Translations under genes and position numbers: made by a program
The notes under the pieces: model-generated
What the model saw: only the letters and a program-made list of their open reading frames with translations
Databases searched by the model: none
Told to the model about the DNA's origin: nothing
In this document: one piece after another, positions 35,396 through 44,159 of the stretch
Layout: the number at the start of each line of letters is the position of its first letter
Numbering within the stretch: the first letter of the stretch is position 1
Assembly (NCBI GenBank): GCA_021371855.1
Contig: JAJFVL010000049.1
Coordinates: 1 to 64,000 of the forward strand
Source: Bacteroidales bacterium
GTDB lineage: Bacteria > Bacteroidota > Bacteroidia > Bacteroidales > VadinHA17
Reading direction: 5' to 3'
DNA: 64,000 nt

Positions 35396-35827
35396 ATGGT
35401 TCTTTCTGCAACATTATATATTAATGGGCATAAGAATGAGAAGGAAGGTATCCGTTTAATAAGTTGTGATTATCATTTTTCTCAGGCAATTGATTCCAAG
35501 GGACTTACTACTTCCAGAGTTCAGGGAGGCATGATTAATCTCTCATTCGCCAGTATTGATGATAATGAAATTATTCAATGGATGATATCTGAAGAGGCTG
35601 ATAAGGACGGTAAAATTTCATTTGTGGGAGATAATAGCACCAAACCATTTAAAACATTGGAATTTAAAGATGCAAGGTTGATCTCCTATGATGAAAATTT
35701 CTCTGATCAATCGCATATGATAACATCATTAACTATTTCTGCCCGTCAGATTGCTGTCTCAGGGGTAATGCATAACAACGCATGGTTGGGTTATAATACT
35801 TCAGATAATGATGCATTAAGTGATTAG
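35396..35827 (+). CDS. tssD: Hcp tube protein TssD, copy 2
   Basis: The 143-residue product resembles Bacteroidota TssD: an N-terminal strand (LSATLYINGHK), ISCDYHFSQAIDSKGLTTSRVQGGMINLSF, IIQWMISEEADKDGKISF, and FKDARLISYDENF. It is followed by a short polar tail ending in LSD. Two different tube proteins in one locus could build mixed tubes or carry different cargo by chaperoning effectors inside the lumen. Confidence 0.88.
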   Translation: MVLSATLYINGHKNEKEGIRLISCDYHFSQAIDSKGLTTSRVQGGMINLSFASIDDNEIIQWMISEEADKDGKISFVGDNSTKPFKTLEFKDARLISYDENFSDQSHMITSLTISARQIAVSGVMHNNAWLGYNTSDNDALSD

Positions 35828-35945
35828 GATAGCGATTCAGATGACATTGACGGAAAATATCAATAATGACCTGACTGAGGTGCAAATGTGATTTTACATT
35901 AGGATAGTAGGATTTATCTGGTTTTTGAATGAATTGGTCAGCTTG

Positions 35946-35975
35946 TTGCATACTGAGTTTACATTTTTATATTTC
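35946..35975 (+). promoter_or_regulatory. Weaker promoter candidate before vgrG
   Basis: TTG at 35946-35948 and TATATTTC at 35968-35975 with 19 nt between. The last base of the -7 element differs from consensus. It lies in a 175-nt gap, which is longer than other gaps in this operon. Confidence 0.3.
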
Positions 35976-36002
35976 GTTCTCCTTCTATAATAAAATATTG
36001 TT

Positions 36003-37790
36003 ATGGCGCTGGCATCGAAGATCCGAATTGAAATTGAGGGTGAGGAGTTGAAGGACTTTCTGAACCTTACTATTAAACAGAGTATCTATACTCATCATGA
36101 GTTTGAGGTGGTTTGCCGCATGGATGCATTCGAAAAAAAAGATGATTTCGTAATGGAACAATCCAAAAGATTTATAGGCTCCGTTATAAATATTACCATT
36201 GAAGCAAAACTGAAGGGAGAATCCCGGGTATCTGAGCATTTGTTTAAAGGACTTATCACAACGATAAAATCTACGAAATCACACACAGGAGAATCTGACC
36301 ATGTAATCCTGTCCGGATATAGCCCTGATATCTTAATGAGTGACAATCCCGGCTGTTCTTCATTTGAGAATAAGAGTCTGAAACAGATCGCTGATGAAAT
36401 TCTTAGACCATATCCCAAGGATGTTTTGAAGTCCAGGGTTGATCCCTCAAAAGGTGACAGTTTGTTATATGTAGTTCAGTATAATGAGAGCAGATATGAC
36501 TTTATGCGACGACTGGCCACACGTTATGGGGAATGGTTTTTCTATGACGGAACGCAACTCTTCTTTGGCAAACTACCCGATAGCAAAACAGATCTGAAAT
36601 TGGGTCTGGATCTTACTGATTTCAATTTTTCAATACGAATAAATCCTCTTAAATTCAGGTATGTTGCTTATGATTGTACTTCGGCCACACCTGTGGAAGT
36701 TTCTTCTACGAGATCAGGAGGAAAAGATAACCTGAATAAATATGGTAGATTGGCCCATGACGTGTCTATGAAAGAATATGAACAACAATCTACTATATTC
36801 TATAACAACCTGAATACCCCTGACAATAAATGTAATAAAGAATTAAGCAATGTGGTTACCCTTGAAGAGGGCACTTTAGCTTTAAACATGTCGGTGATGA
36901 ATGGGAGTAGCCAGAATCCAAAGCTTAAACCTGGAAGTAAAGTTAATATCAAAGCTTTGAAGGTTGGCCAGGCTGGTGAGGTGGATTATGGGGAATACAT
37001 AATTACATCTCTCAACCACAGATGTGATAACACCATGAATTACCAGAATGATTTCGAGGGCATTCCTGCGGAAGCGAAAATACCAGATTATACCAATACG
37101 CTCGCAATTCCTCGTTGCGAAACACAAAATGCGGTGGTGAAGGATAATAATGACCCCGATAAGCTTGGGAGAGTGCGGGTAAATTTCTTCTGGCAGGAAG
37201 ACAACATGATGAGTCCATGGTTACGACCTGTAAACGCATATTCGGGAGCTGAAAGAGGTTTTTATTTTATCCCTGAGATCGGTGACGAAGTATTGGTGGG
37301 CTTTGAAGGGGGAAATGCAGAAAAACCTTTTATAATCGGGAGTATGTATCATGGCAAGAACAAACCCAAAACTTCGTGGCCGGACAAGGATAACAGTTTC
37401 AAGGGCATAATAACAAAAAGTAATCTGAAGATAGAATTCGACGATAAGAAAAAAATAACAACAATTGAAACTCCAGGGGGAAATAAAGCTGTTTTGAGCG
37501 ACGATGGTAAATCAATTCTTCTGCAGGATCAGAATAATAATAAAGTTGAACTTTCAGCGAGTGGAATTACCATGGAGAGTATAAAGGATATAAAAATAGT
37601 ATCAAAATCAAAGATAACCATCGAAGGAACTTCAGGGGTTGATATTTCATCCACTGCAGATGCAAAAGTATCCGGTTTAAACATCAATTTGAATGCACAG
37701 GTTGGTCTGACGGCCAAAGGTAATGCAACAGCTGAGCTCTCTGCCTCAGGGCAGACAACAGTTAAAGGTGGTTTGGTTATGATTAACTAA
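36003..37790 (+). CDS. vgrG: Type VI secretion spike protein VgrG (TssI)
   Basis: This 595-residue protein has the gp27-like part (residues about 1-330, with QYNESRYDFMRRLATRYGEWFFYDG, typical of VgrG), then the gp5-like OB domain (KLGRVRVNFFWQ, SPWLRPVN, GFYFIPEIGDEVLVGFEGGN) and a C-terminal beta-helix of repeated short strands (TTIETPGGNKA, KIVSKSKITIEG). The trimer forms the puncture tip above the Hcp tube. It ends soon after the helix, so there is no fused effector domain. The PAAR gene starts 18 nt downstream. Confidence 0.94.
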   Translation: MALASKIRIEIEGEELKDFLNLTIKQSIYTHHEFEVVCRMDAFEKKDDFVMEQSKRFIGSVINITIEAKLKGESRVSEHLFKGLITTIKSTKSHTGESDHVILSGYSPDILMSDNPGCSSFENKSLKQIADEILRPYPKDVLKSRVDPSKGDSLLYVVQYNESRYDFMRRLATRYGEWFFYDGTQLFFGKLPDSKTDLKLGLDLTDFNFSIRINPLKFRYVAYDCTSATPVEVSSTRSGGKDNLNKYGRLAHDVSMKEYEQQSTIFYNNLNTPDNKCNKELSNVVTLEEGTLALNMSVMNGSSQNPKLKPGSKVNIKALKVGQAGEVDYGEYIITSLNHRCDNTMNYQNDFEGIPAEAKIPDYTNTLAIPRCETQNAVVKDNNDPDKLGRVRVNFFWQEDNMMSPWLRPVNAYSGAERGFYFIPEIGDEVLVGFEGGNAEKPFIIGSMYHGKNKPKTSWPDKDNSFKGIITKSNLKIEFDDKKKITTIETPGGNKAVLSDDGKSILLQDQNNNKVELSASGITMESIKDIKIVSKSKITIEGTSGVDISSTADAKVSGLNINLNAQVGLTAKGNATAELSASGQTTVKGGLVMIN

Positions 37791-37808
37791 CAATTCAATT
37801 TTAAGATA

Positions 37809-38111
37809 ATGGGACAGCCGGCAGCAAGAATAACAGATATGCATACATGCCCGATAGTGACACCGGGAGTGCCTCCCATACCACATGCAGGAGGCCCGGT
37901 TACCGGTCCGGGAGTACCGAATGTTTTAATAGGGAATTTGCCTGCTGCCGTAGTTGGCGACATGGCTACATGCGTCGGACCTCCGGATACTATTCTTCAA
38001 GGATCAGCAACTGTGATAATAGGAGGGCGGTATGCTGCAAGGGCGGGTGACCCTACAGCGCATGGCGGATCAATAGTAATGGGATGCCCTAATGTTTTGA
38101 TCGGAGGGTGA
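37809..38111 (+). CDS. PAAR-domain spike tip protein
   Basis: A 100-residue stand-alone PAAR protein that caps the VgrG trimer. It begins with the classic MGQPAARITD and MHTCP, contains two further PAAR-type repeats around NVLIGNLPAAVVGD and AARAGDPTAHGG, and ends in CPNVLIGG. His and Cys ligands (H12, C14 and later ones) suit the tip zinc site. It has no effector extension. Confidence 0.94.
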   Translation: MGQPAARITDMHTCPIVTPGVPPIPHAGGPVTGPGVPNVLIGNLPAAVVGDMATCVGPPDTILQGSATVIIGGRYAARAGDPTAHGGSIVMGCPNVLIGG

Positions 38112-38204
38112 CAGAGGATTTACCTGATCTTTAATAAATTATTGAAAAATAAATTACAGCATATTAAAACTCTATTTGTTAAGCTATTAACTCTATAACT
38201 ACGT

Positions 38205-39041
38205 ATGATAAATCAAGTTTCATTATTATTCAGTGTCTTCTTTGCCCTTTCAGTATTATTCTTTGGTCTATATCTGGCTGAGGTAAAAGAAGCAGTTAAA
38301 AAAAAGAAGCAATTGCTTTTGTATTTTATCGTAACCGGAATCCTGATTGGATTGATCAGCACTCTCGGATTGATTGAATTCACTAAACTGCCCATATGGA
38401 TCTTTATTGCTGTACAGGTTTGGTTGTTGATCGTCGGAATTCTTCATGCCTGGCTTTTTGAAAAGATTATCGCATTGGAAAACAAAAATGCTGGTAATGT
38501 ACTATTTACTATTTCTTTATGCTTCTTTGGATATGGTCTGGCTATTTTCTCTTATAAATTGTTCTTCCATAGCCCTTTCCCTGGATTTTACTTTCTCCCT
38601 GCGTTCTTTTTCATTGCCCCGACATTTGTCATTATCGCTTTTAATAATTTTATAAATATTCCAGGAAAGGTTTACCAGGTCTGGGATTTTCCTGCCCCAG
38701 GCACTCTGTCTGATCCTAACGACAATGAAATGGCTGATCCGATCATTGTCAATTTCGAGATACGCAAACAGTGTACTGACCATCGTACCGTTTTTAAGGC
38801 GAAGGCGCCCAAAACCATGAAACTGGGTAGATTATTCTATTTTTTTGTAATGGATTACAATTCCCGATATCCTGATAATCCCATCTTAATTGAGGATATT
38901 GATAAGAAACCATATCAATGGTCATTTTGCCTTGCACCCAATATTTTCACCGGCAAAAAACGTCTGGATCCTGAGATATGTAATTCAGATAACGGAATAA
39001 ATGAGAATGCATCAATAATATGTGAAAGAATAATACTCTAA
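38205..39041 (+). CDS. tssN: Type VI secretion membrane protein TssN
   Basis: The 278-residue protein has about five membrane spans in its first 155 residues (LLFSVFFALSVLFFGLYLAE, LLYFIVTGILIGLISTLGL, IWIFIAVQVWLLIVGILHAW and so on), then a soluble C-terminal domain with FPAPGTLSDPNDNEMADPIIV and YQWSFCLAPNIFTG. TssN is found only in Bacteroidota subtype iii systems and is thought to be part of the envelope-spanning complex that takes the place of TssJLM. It lies after PAAR and before tssO (17 nt). Confidence 0.87.
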   Translation: MINQVSLLFSVFFALSVLFFGLYLAEVKEAVKKKKQLLLYFIVTGILIGLISTLGLIEFTKLPIWIFIAVQVWLLIVGILHAWLFEKIIALENKNAGNVLFTISLCFFGYGLAIFSYKLFFHSPFPGFYFLPAFFFIAPTFVIIAFNNFINIPGKVYQVWDFPAPGTLSDPNDNEMADPIIVNFEIRKQCTDHRTVFKAKAPKTMKLGRLFYFFVMDYNSRYPDNPILIEDIDKKPYQWSFCLAPNIFTGKKRLDPEICNSDNGINENASIICERIIL

Positions 39042-39058
39042 TTAATAATTAATTTATC

Positions 39059-39658
39059 ATGGAAGCTTTAAACAAAAAGGAAAGAAATTCAGCCATACTC
39101 AGATTTTCACTGTGGTTCCTCGCAGGTGTCATTATCATATGCATACCTGTTATTCTCTCTTCATTTCTTTCTGATGCAGAGAAAAACCTTAGCCAGGCGA
39201 AATGGCAGGATGAATATGAAAAGCTTGCTAAAGAAATAAATTTTGAAAAAGATACTTTTGCTCTTCAGGTCCAGACGATTATGGATCTGATGAAGAGCAA
39301 GGAGGCATCTGAAATTGATGATGACGCTTTTAATGCGAAATTGATGAACCTTGTTTCAGATATAAAAAAGCAAACCGTAATCAAAACGGACTGGAGTGGA
39401 GAAATGTATAGAAACACAGCATCTATCGCTGAATATCTGATCACTGCTAATAAAATCAAACGAAATGCAGATAGCAATAAAGATAAGCAACTGGGTGAAA
39501 TGGATAATATTATTCTGGAGTTTGAAACCTGTGGTGATGTGATAGTGGATCTGTGCAACGAGAAGAATAAAAAAGACTTCCACCAGGGCATTAATAAGGT
39601 TGATAAACAGTTTAAAAAAGCCATCAAAATGCTTAACAACTACAAATCGAAGCTATAA
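39059..39658 (+). CDS. tssO: Type VI secretion protein TssO
   Basis: The 199-residue product has one N-terminal membrane span (residues about 15-38, WFLAGVIIICIPVILSS) and a helical periplasmic part with repeated heptad-like charged segments. The layout and position after tssN match TssO of Bacteroidota T6SS. It is the last + strand gene of the cluster, ending 4 nt before the stop of the opposing tssF. Confidence 0.85.
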   Translation: MEALNKKERNSAILRFSLWFLAGVIIICIPVILSSFLSDAEKNLSQAKWQDEYEKLAKEINFEKDTFALQVQTIMDLMKSKEASEIDDDAFNAKLMNLVSDIKKQTVIKTDWSGEMYRNTASIAEYLITANKIKRNADSNKDKQLGEMDNIILEFETCGDVIVDLCNEKNKKDFHQGINKVDKQFKKAIKMLNNYKSKL

Positions 39659-39662
39659 TAAA

Positions 39663-41510
39663 TCAGCGGTCGAAAAATATACGGAAAGGAAAGATATTTG
39701 AAGATCGTGCCTCCAATAATACCAGTAATTCCTGTCGTATTGTATTTTGTTCCGTAATGCTCATTTTGTGACCATTTTTTATGATCAGGAAGATATCAAT
39801 TGTTCTTATGAAGCCTTCCGATTTACCGGTCCCTTTCTCAATACCCTTTTCAATATGTACCTGAGAAATAGATTCTCCGAAGAATTCGAAACATAAGGCT
39901 TTTATATCTTCAGTGGTAACGACTCTGTTGCCCGACTGTAATGACCGCCGGTAAGTATTTATACGAGATTCAGTGCTTGGCTTCTCTTTGCCTCCTGTGG
40001 TTGTGGTCATAAGCCGTGATGCATTATAATCTATGTCATCAGCCCGGTAGACATTCAAAGGGCTTCCCGCTCTGATGTTATTGGCCAGAGTGCAGTTTAT
40101 TGACCAGAATTCTACAAATACCTGTCTGTCTCCATCCTTCGGTTTCAGCATCAGGTAGGCTGTATCTCCTTTTTCAAGTCGCACATTTTCAATTTTCTTT
40201 TCAAGACGGGCTATTGCCTGATTAAGCTCCCTGAGGTTGGAAGCGATCATATCAGAACCGATTACATTGAAAGCTGCACTTTCCTCTTTCATCAATTCAA
40301 GTAAATATTCCAGATATTCCATAGCATTGCGGGCATCAAACCTGCCTATCCCATCCAACCGTAATAATGCCGATCCCTTCGATATATCACTCTGGCTGAT
40401 AAAATGGTTTATTTTATATGTTTCACCGTTACTGTTTGTAATCCGTTTCAGGTCAAAAAACACATCTTCCGTGTATAATGGTATGATATTAATAATCTCA
40501 CGGGTACTGCCAGTATATTCATTCTGACGCTTGTTAATTACAGGAAAACAATTCAGGGAACAGATTAAATTTTCAAGCAATTCATCAGATACAGGTCTGG
40601 AGAACTGTATCTCAATCCAGATGATATTATTATCAATATTTAAGAGCTCTTTTTCATCAATTGAACCAGCAAGGGCATCTGGAATCTTTGTGCTGTTTGA
40701 TTCTGAATTCTCTTTAATATCTTTCAGGTTAAGGGTTACAAACTGACGATTGAAATAACTATTTACATGATAAGATATTTTGGAAGCGAGATCGAGTTCG
40801 CGATTTATCAACTGATATACATCATGATCCTGACGGCCAATGTCTTCTATCCCTTTTTGCACATTTACATGGGTTCCTCCGATTTTACACTGACAAGATT
40901 CCAATTCAATAAAAAATGATTGTTTCAGATGCTCGCTTATAACGTCGAAAAACAATGTGATATCTGTTGGTCTCTCATTCATTTCCAGCCCTAAATAAAG
41001 AGAGGTCTGAGATAGGGGATTTTTAAACTTCTCGGTTACAATATCTTTATATTGGTCGTCGACTATTTCATAAACTTTTTTATTAGCAGCCATGTAACGA
41101 ATTCGTCCGTCTGTTAATCTAAAAGTGCCGGTAGGACTGAAAAATATTTGTTTATCCTCAATCTTTTTCTCATATTGATCACTTACCTTTATCTCAGTAT
41201 AAAACTGATAGTCAGGTAAGACTTTTGTACCTTTTTTGTATGGTTTGGCATAAGCAACAGCAAATGCAGGCTGTGGACTTGTTATTGGTTGAGGTGTCAG
41301 TATATTTATCATTCGCTCAATAATCCGCGATTCGGAATTATTTATTTCGCTTGAAATATTTTCCAATTCATAAGCACACGCACCTAAAAGTAAACTGACA
41401 AGCGGATCAAAGGAACTTTCGGCCTGTGGTTCCTGAAAACCCCATATCCTTGCCGCATTCCTGATCATCCTGCTTTTTATTTTATCCTTACTTTCCCGCA
41501 TCATGTACAT
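39663..41510 (-). CDS. tssF: Type VI secretion baseplate subunit TssF
   Basis: The 615-residue protein shows family features: an N-terminal AARIWGFQEP and DPLVSLLLGACAYELENISSEI region, ILTPQPITSPQPAFAVAYA with conserved prolines, and a C-terminal TTTGGKEKPSTESRINTYRR followed by EDIKALCFEFFGE. It forms the baseplate wedge with TssG and TssK. It starts 2 nt after tssE ends, so translation is probably coupled. The ATG at 41510 is followed by two further in-frame ATGs. Confidence 0.9.
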   Translation of the reverse strand: MYMMRESKDKIKSRMIRNAARIWGFQEPQAESSFDPLVSLLLGACAYELENISSEINNSESRIIERMINILTPQPITSPQPAFAVAYAKPYKKGTKVLPDYQFYTEIKVSDQYEKKIEDKQIFFSPTGTFRLTDGRIRYMAANKKVYEIVDDQYKDIVTEKFKNPLSQTSLYLGLEMNERPTDITLFFDVISEHLKQSFFIELESCQCKIGGTHVNVQKGIEDIGRQDHDVYQLINRELDLASKISYHVNSYFNRQFVTLNLKDIKENSESNSTKIPDALAGSIDEKELLNIDNNIIWIEIQFSRPVSDELLENLICSLNCFPVINKRQNEYTGSTREIINIIPLYTEDVFFDLKRITNSNGETYKINHFISQSDISKGSALLRLDGIGRFDARNAMEYLEYLLELMKEESAAFNVIGSDMIASNLRELNQAIARLEKKIENVRLEKGDTAYLMLKPKDGDRQVFVEFWSINCTLANNIRAGSPLNVYRADDIDYNASRLMTTTTGGKEKPSTESRINTYRRSLQSGNRVVTTEDIKALCFEFFGESISQVHIEKGIEKGTGKSEGFIRTIDIFLIIKNGHKMSITEQNTIRQELLVLLEARSSNIFPFRIFFDR

Positions 41511-41512
41511 TT

Positions 41513-41941
41513 TTAGTAGTAAGACAAAGGTCCCATAAAAAATACTTCCTGGTGTGTGAATGATTCATTGGTTTTACGAAGTGTTCCTTCAATGTTGATC
41601 TGAATTCTTTGCCTGACCCTTCTGTTATTTGTTGTAGTCAAAACCTGCTCGAACCCAATACCGACTTTTACATTGGTGAATCTTTTTTCATGCTGTATTA
41701 TAGCCTTTTGGAGTGATTCCGACAACTTTTCTTTAAAGGCCTGTATATTATCAATTGTCTCAAAATCATATTCCCAGAGCTCATTACCAAAAGACATATC
41801 CTGTTTATTTTCACCGAAATGCGTGATGATGATCAGATGCATCATACCAGCCACAGATTCATTAAGTGAGCAACGCTTAAGCTGTTTCTGGCTGGTTATC
41901 AGTCCGGACTGCAAGGGGATTTGCAAAAAATCATTTGTCAT
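41513..41941 (-). CDS. tssE: Type VI secretion baseplate protein TssE (gp25-like)
   Basis: A 142-residue gp25-type wedge protein. It shows IPLQSGLITSQKQLKRCSLNESVAGMMHLIIITHFGE, the pattern of TssE near the R-x-L motif, ending in a strand of alternating residues (VRQRIQINIEGTLRK). TssE connects the sheath to the baseplate. It follows tssK by 22 nt and comes immediately before tssF. Confidence 0.85.
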   Translation of the reverse strand: MTNDFLQIPLQSGLITSQKQLKRCSLNESVAGMMHLIIITHFGENKQDMSFGNELWEYDFETIDNIQAFKEKLSESLQKAIIQHEKRFTNVKVGIGFEQVLTTTNNRRVRQRIQINIEGTLRKTNESFTHQEVFFMGPLSYY

Positions 41942-41963
41942 GGGATTAAATTATTTCTATGGG

Positions 41964-43106
41964 TTAATCATCCGCCAAAAAACTCTTTTTCTGTCTTCCT
42001 TCTTCTTTGATATATATCTGAGTATCACGACGTTTACCTATATAATCCAAGTTGCCTAATGCCCCAAACAGCACAGACATGGTTTCAATAAAAGTCATTA
42101 ATTTTGACATCACTGCGGCTATTTCATAGTGATCGTAATTAATATTTGTTGTATCCCCGATTATTTTTTCAAGTTCACCTTGTTTTAGGTTGCACCAGTC
42201 GGAAAAGTAGTTTATCATTTCCTCTTTGTTCTCAGGAGGCAACACATTTAAAGTATTTCTCAAATAACAGGCAAACCTGGAAATAGTCTCAAAAAGTGAT
42301 ACCGGTGGTAAGTGTTTCAGGTAGAGGCGTTGCTCTGTCATATGCAAACCCAGAAAGGATCCAATTTTATCTGCAAAAAGCAACACGGAATTGGCCAGGG
42401 GTGTTCTTTGCTGTTTGGTATGTATTTTACGGATGATTACCAATATGTCCGACTCCAGCTTGCTGAAAAAGCCGACAATTCTGTTTTCAAAAACCAGAAG
42501 ACGTTCATCACTCGAAACCCTGGAGCAAGGAGGAATGTATTCTTTATCAGGTACAGGCACATTATCTTTTACAAGCAATTTGCCGATAACCAGGAAAAAA
42601 TCACCTAATCCAGCTTTGCTCATTTGCTCAACAGGTATTATGAATGCACCAAATTCAGGCATAACATATGGATGTCGTGGCGGATTTTCTGCAGGGTCGG
42701 CATTTCCGATGGGGATACGATTATAAGGATTGATTTTGAGAACGATATAAAATTGGCCGGAAGTGCTTTCTGCAATCTGTAAATCGAAATTGTCTAAACT
42801 GATTACGAATTCAGATAACTCAGGTGAACTTGTATCCATGTCAATTATGAACCCTCCGGAGGTTATTGCCTTACAACGGTTTACTCTGATATTTACATGA
42901 TTTCCGGAATCAACTCTACATGAAAAGTCAAGGGCAGATTCACCTTCTGTGCCGGGAAGAATCCCGAAGTTATATGGATTGATCAGAAATTTGTTAACAG
43001 CAAATTGCTGATAGATCATTGCATTCTCCATACCAATGAAATGATCTTTATTAATCTTCATTCCGTCAATCCAATTGACGAAATAATGCTTATGCTTTTT
43101 GCTCAT
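41964..43106 (-). CDS. tssK: Type VI secretion baseplate protein TssK
   Basis: The 380-residue protein begins with VNWIDGMKINKDHFIGMENAMIYQQF, equivalent to the WxxGxxLxPQHF region of TssK, followed by a beta domain and a long helical C-terminal region (LEKIIGDTTNINYDH, MSKLMTFIETMSVLFGALGN). TssK trimers link the baseplate to the membrane complex. It is shorter than typical proteobacterial TssK, in line with a subtype with a different membrane complex. The gap to tssG is 76 nt. Confidence 0.85.
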   Translation of the reverse strand: MSKKHKHYFVNWIDGMKINKDHFIGMENAMIYQQFAVNKFLINPYNFGILPGTEGESALDFSCRVDSGNHVNIRVNRCKAITSGGFIIDMDTSSPELSEFVISLDNFDLQIAESTSGQFYIVLKINPYNRIPIGNADPAENPPRHPYVMPEFGAFIIPVEQMSKAGLGDFFLVIGKLLVKDNVPVPDKEYIPPCSRVSSDERLLVFENRIVGFFSKLESDILVIIRKIHTKQQRTPLANSVLLFADKIGSFLGLHMTEQRLYLKHLPPVSLFETISRFACYLRNTLNVLPPENKEEMINYFSDWCNLKQGELEKIIGDTTNINYDHYEIAAVMSKLMTFIETMSVLFGALGNLDYIGKRRDTQIYIKEEGRQKKSFLADD

Positions 43107-43182
43107 AGTTATTTTTACTGTTATCTGGTCTGTTTTTAGTATATGAGTATATAATTAATTCTTTTAAGCTATTTTCAAAATA

Positions 43183-44127
43183 TTAAATGACAGTACTGTA
43201 ACCCATAATTGATGTGGTTTTATCGGAGCCAAGCACAAAATTCTGAAGTTCTTTGGGCATTATCACATCAAATTCAACATCCATTTCCATTGGTATGAAA
43301 TAGTTGCAGAAACAATCAATAAAATGAGCAATATCCCCTTTCTCCAGAAAAGAATCAATCCTGTTATTTTTTAAAGGCCCGATAGAGAACCTGATCAATT
43401 TGCAGTTCTCCGGTAAATGGGCTCCAATGATAAAGTTTACACCTAAACTGGTTTTGCCAAGGGAACATTTTTCGTCCTTATGACCCCTATTGGTTTCAGT
43501 ATAAGACTTTGAATACTGTATCTTATGGGTTACATCCTCCTCCAGAATTGCTCCAAGACAGTTAGCGGTCATTTCAAAATCCCCGACTATCTCCCTGGCA
43601 AAAGGTAGCATGGCACTGAGTTTAATAATTAGTTCCTTGGGCAATGACCGGTCGATCTTCCAGAAATCCAGAAAAAAATCATCCAGGTTGTTATCATTTA
43701 GCTTCTGGAGAATGGTTCTTTCCTGCAATTCAAGCTGAACACGCTGATAAAAAAACTCATTTTCAAAAGGAAGAAAAAACTTCCTGGTTTCCTCTTCAAT
43801 TTTGGTTTCCTTTTTGGAATCAGAAGCCATCCCCTTACCCGATGAGAGGGCAGAGTCAGGCGATGCATGGAACAGACCTTCCGGCAACAGATCATACAAT
43901 CCGTCCCTGGAAAGATATACTGCCAGAGTATCCTGTATATTGTTGATTGGAAATTTTCCCGCTTTCAGAATGTCTTTACTATAACCGCGTTTAAAACCGC
44001 TGTCAAAAAAGATCAGGAAATCAGACGGCAGAAATCCCTCCTGGATCAGGTCAGCTATTAAAACTTCTGCTTTGATATCAGAAGAGTAGCTGTTAATAAG
44101 ATTTATCAGATTTTCCAGATCTTTCAT
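43183..44127 (-). CDS. tssG: Type VI secretion baseplate protein TssG
   Basis: The 314-residue protein shows TssG-like FFLPFENEFFYQRVQLELQE and a C-terminal part with NFIIGAHLPENCKLIRFSIGPL, close to the TssG pattern that precedes FLEKGDIAHFIDCFCNYF. It lies between the unknown first gene and tssK, and TssG works with TssF and TssE in the wedge. Divergent in the first 110 residues, hence slightly lower confidence. Confidence 0.8.
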   Translation of the reverse strand: MKDLENLINLINSYSSDIKAEVLIADLIQEGFLPSDFLIFFDSGFKRGYSKDILKAGKFPINNIQDTLAVYLSRDGLYDLLPEGLFHASPDSALSSGKGMASDSKKETKIEEETRKFFLPFENEFFYQRVQLELQERTILQKLNDNNLDDFFLDFWKIDRSLPKELIIKLSAMLPFAREIVGDFEMTANCLGAILEEDVTHKIQYSKSYTETNRGHKDEKCSLGKTSLGVNFIIGAHLPENCKLIRFSIGPLKNNRIDSFLEKGDIAHFIDCFCNYFIPMEMDVEFDVIMPKELQNFVLGSDKTTSIMGYSTVI

Positions 44128-44159
44128 GAAGGTGCAGGGTATCGTCTACAACAAATATA

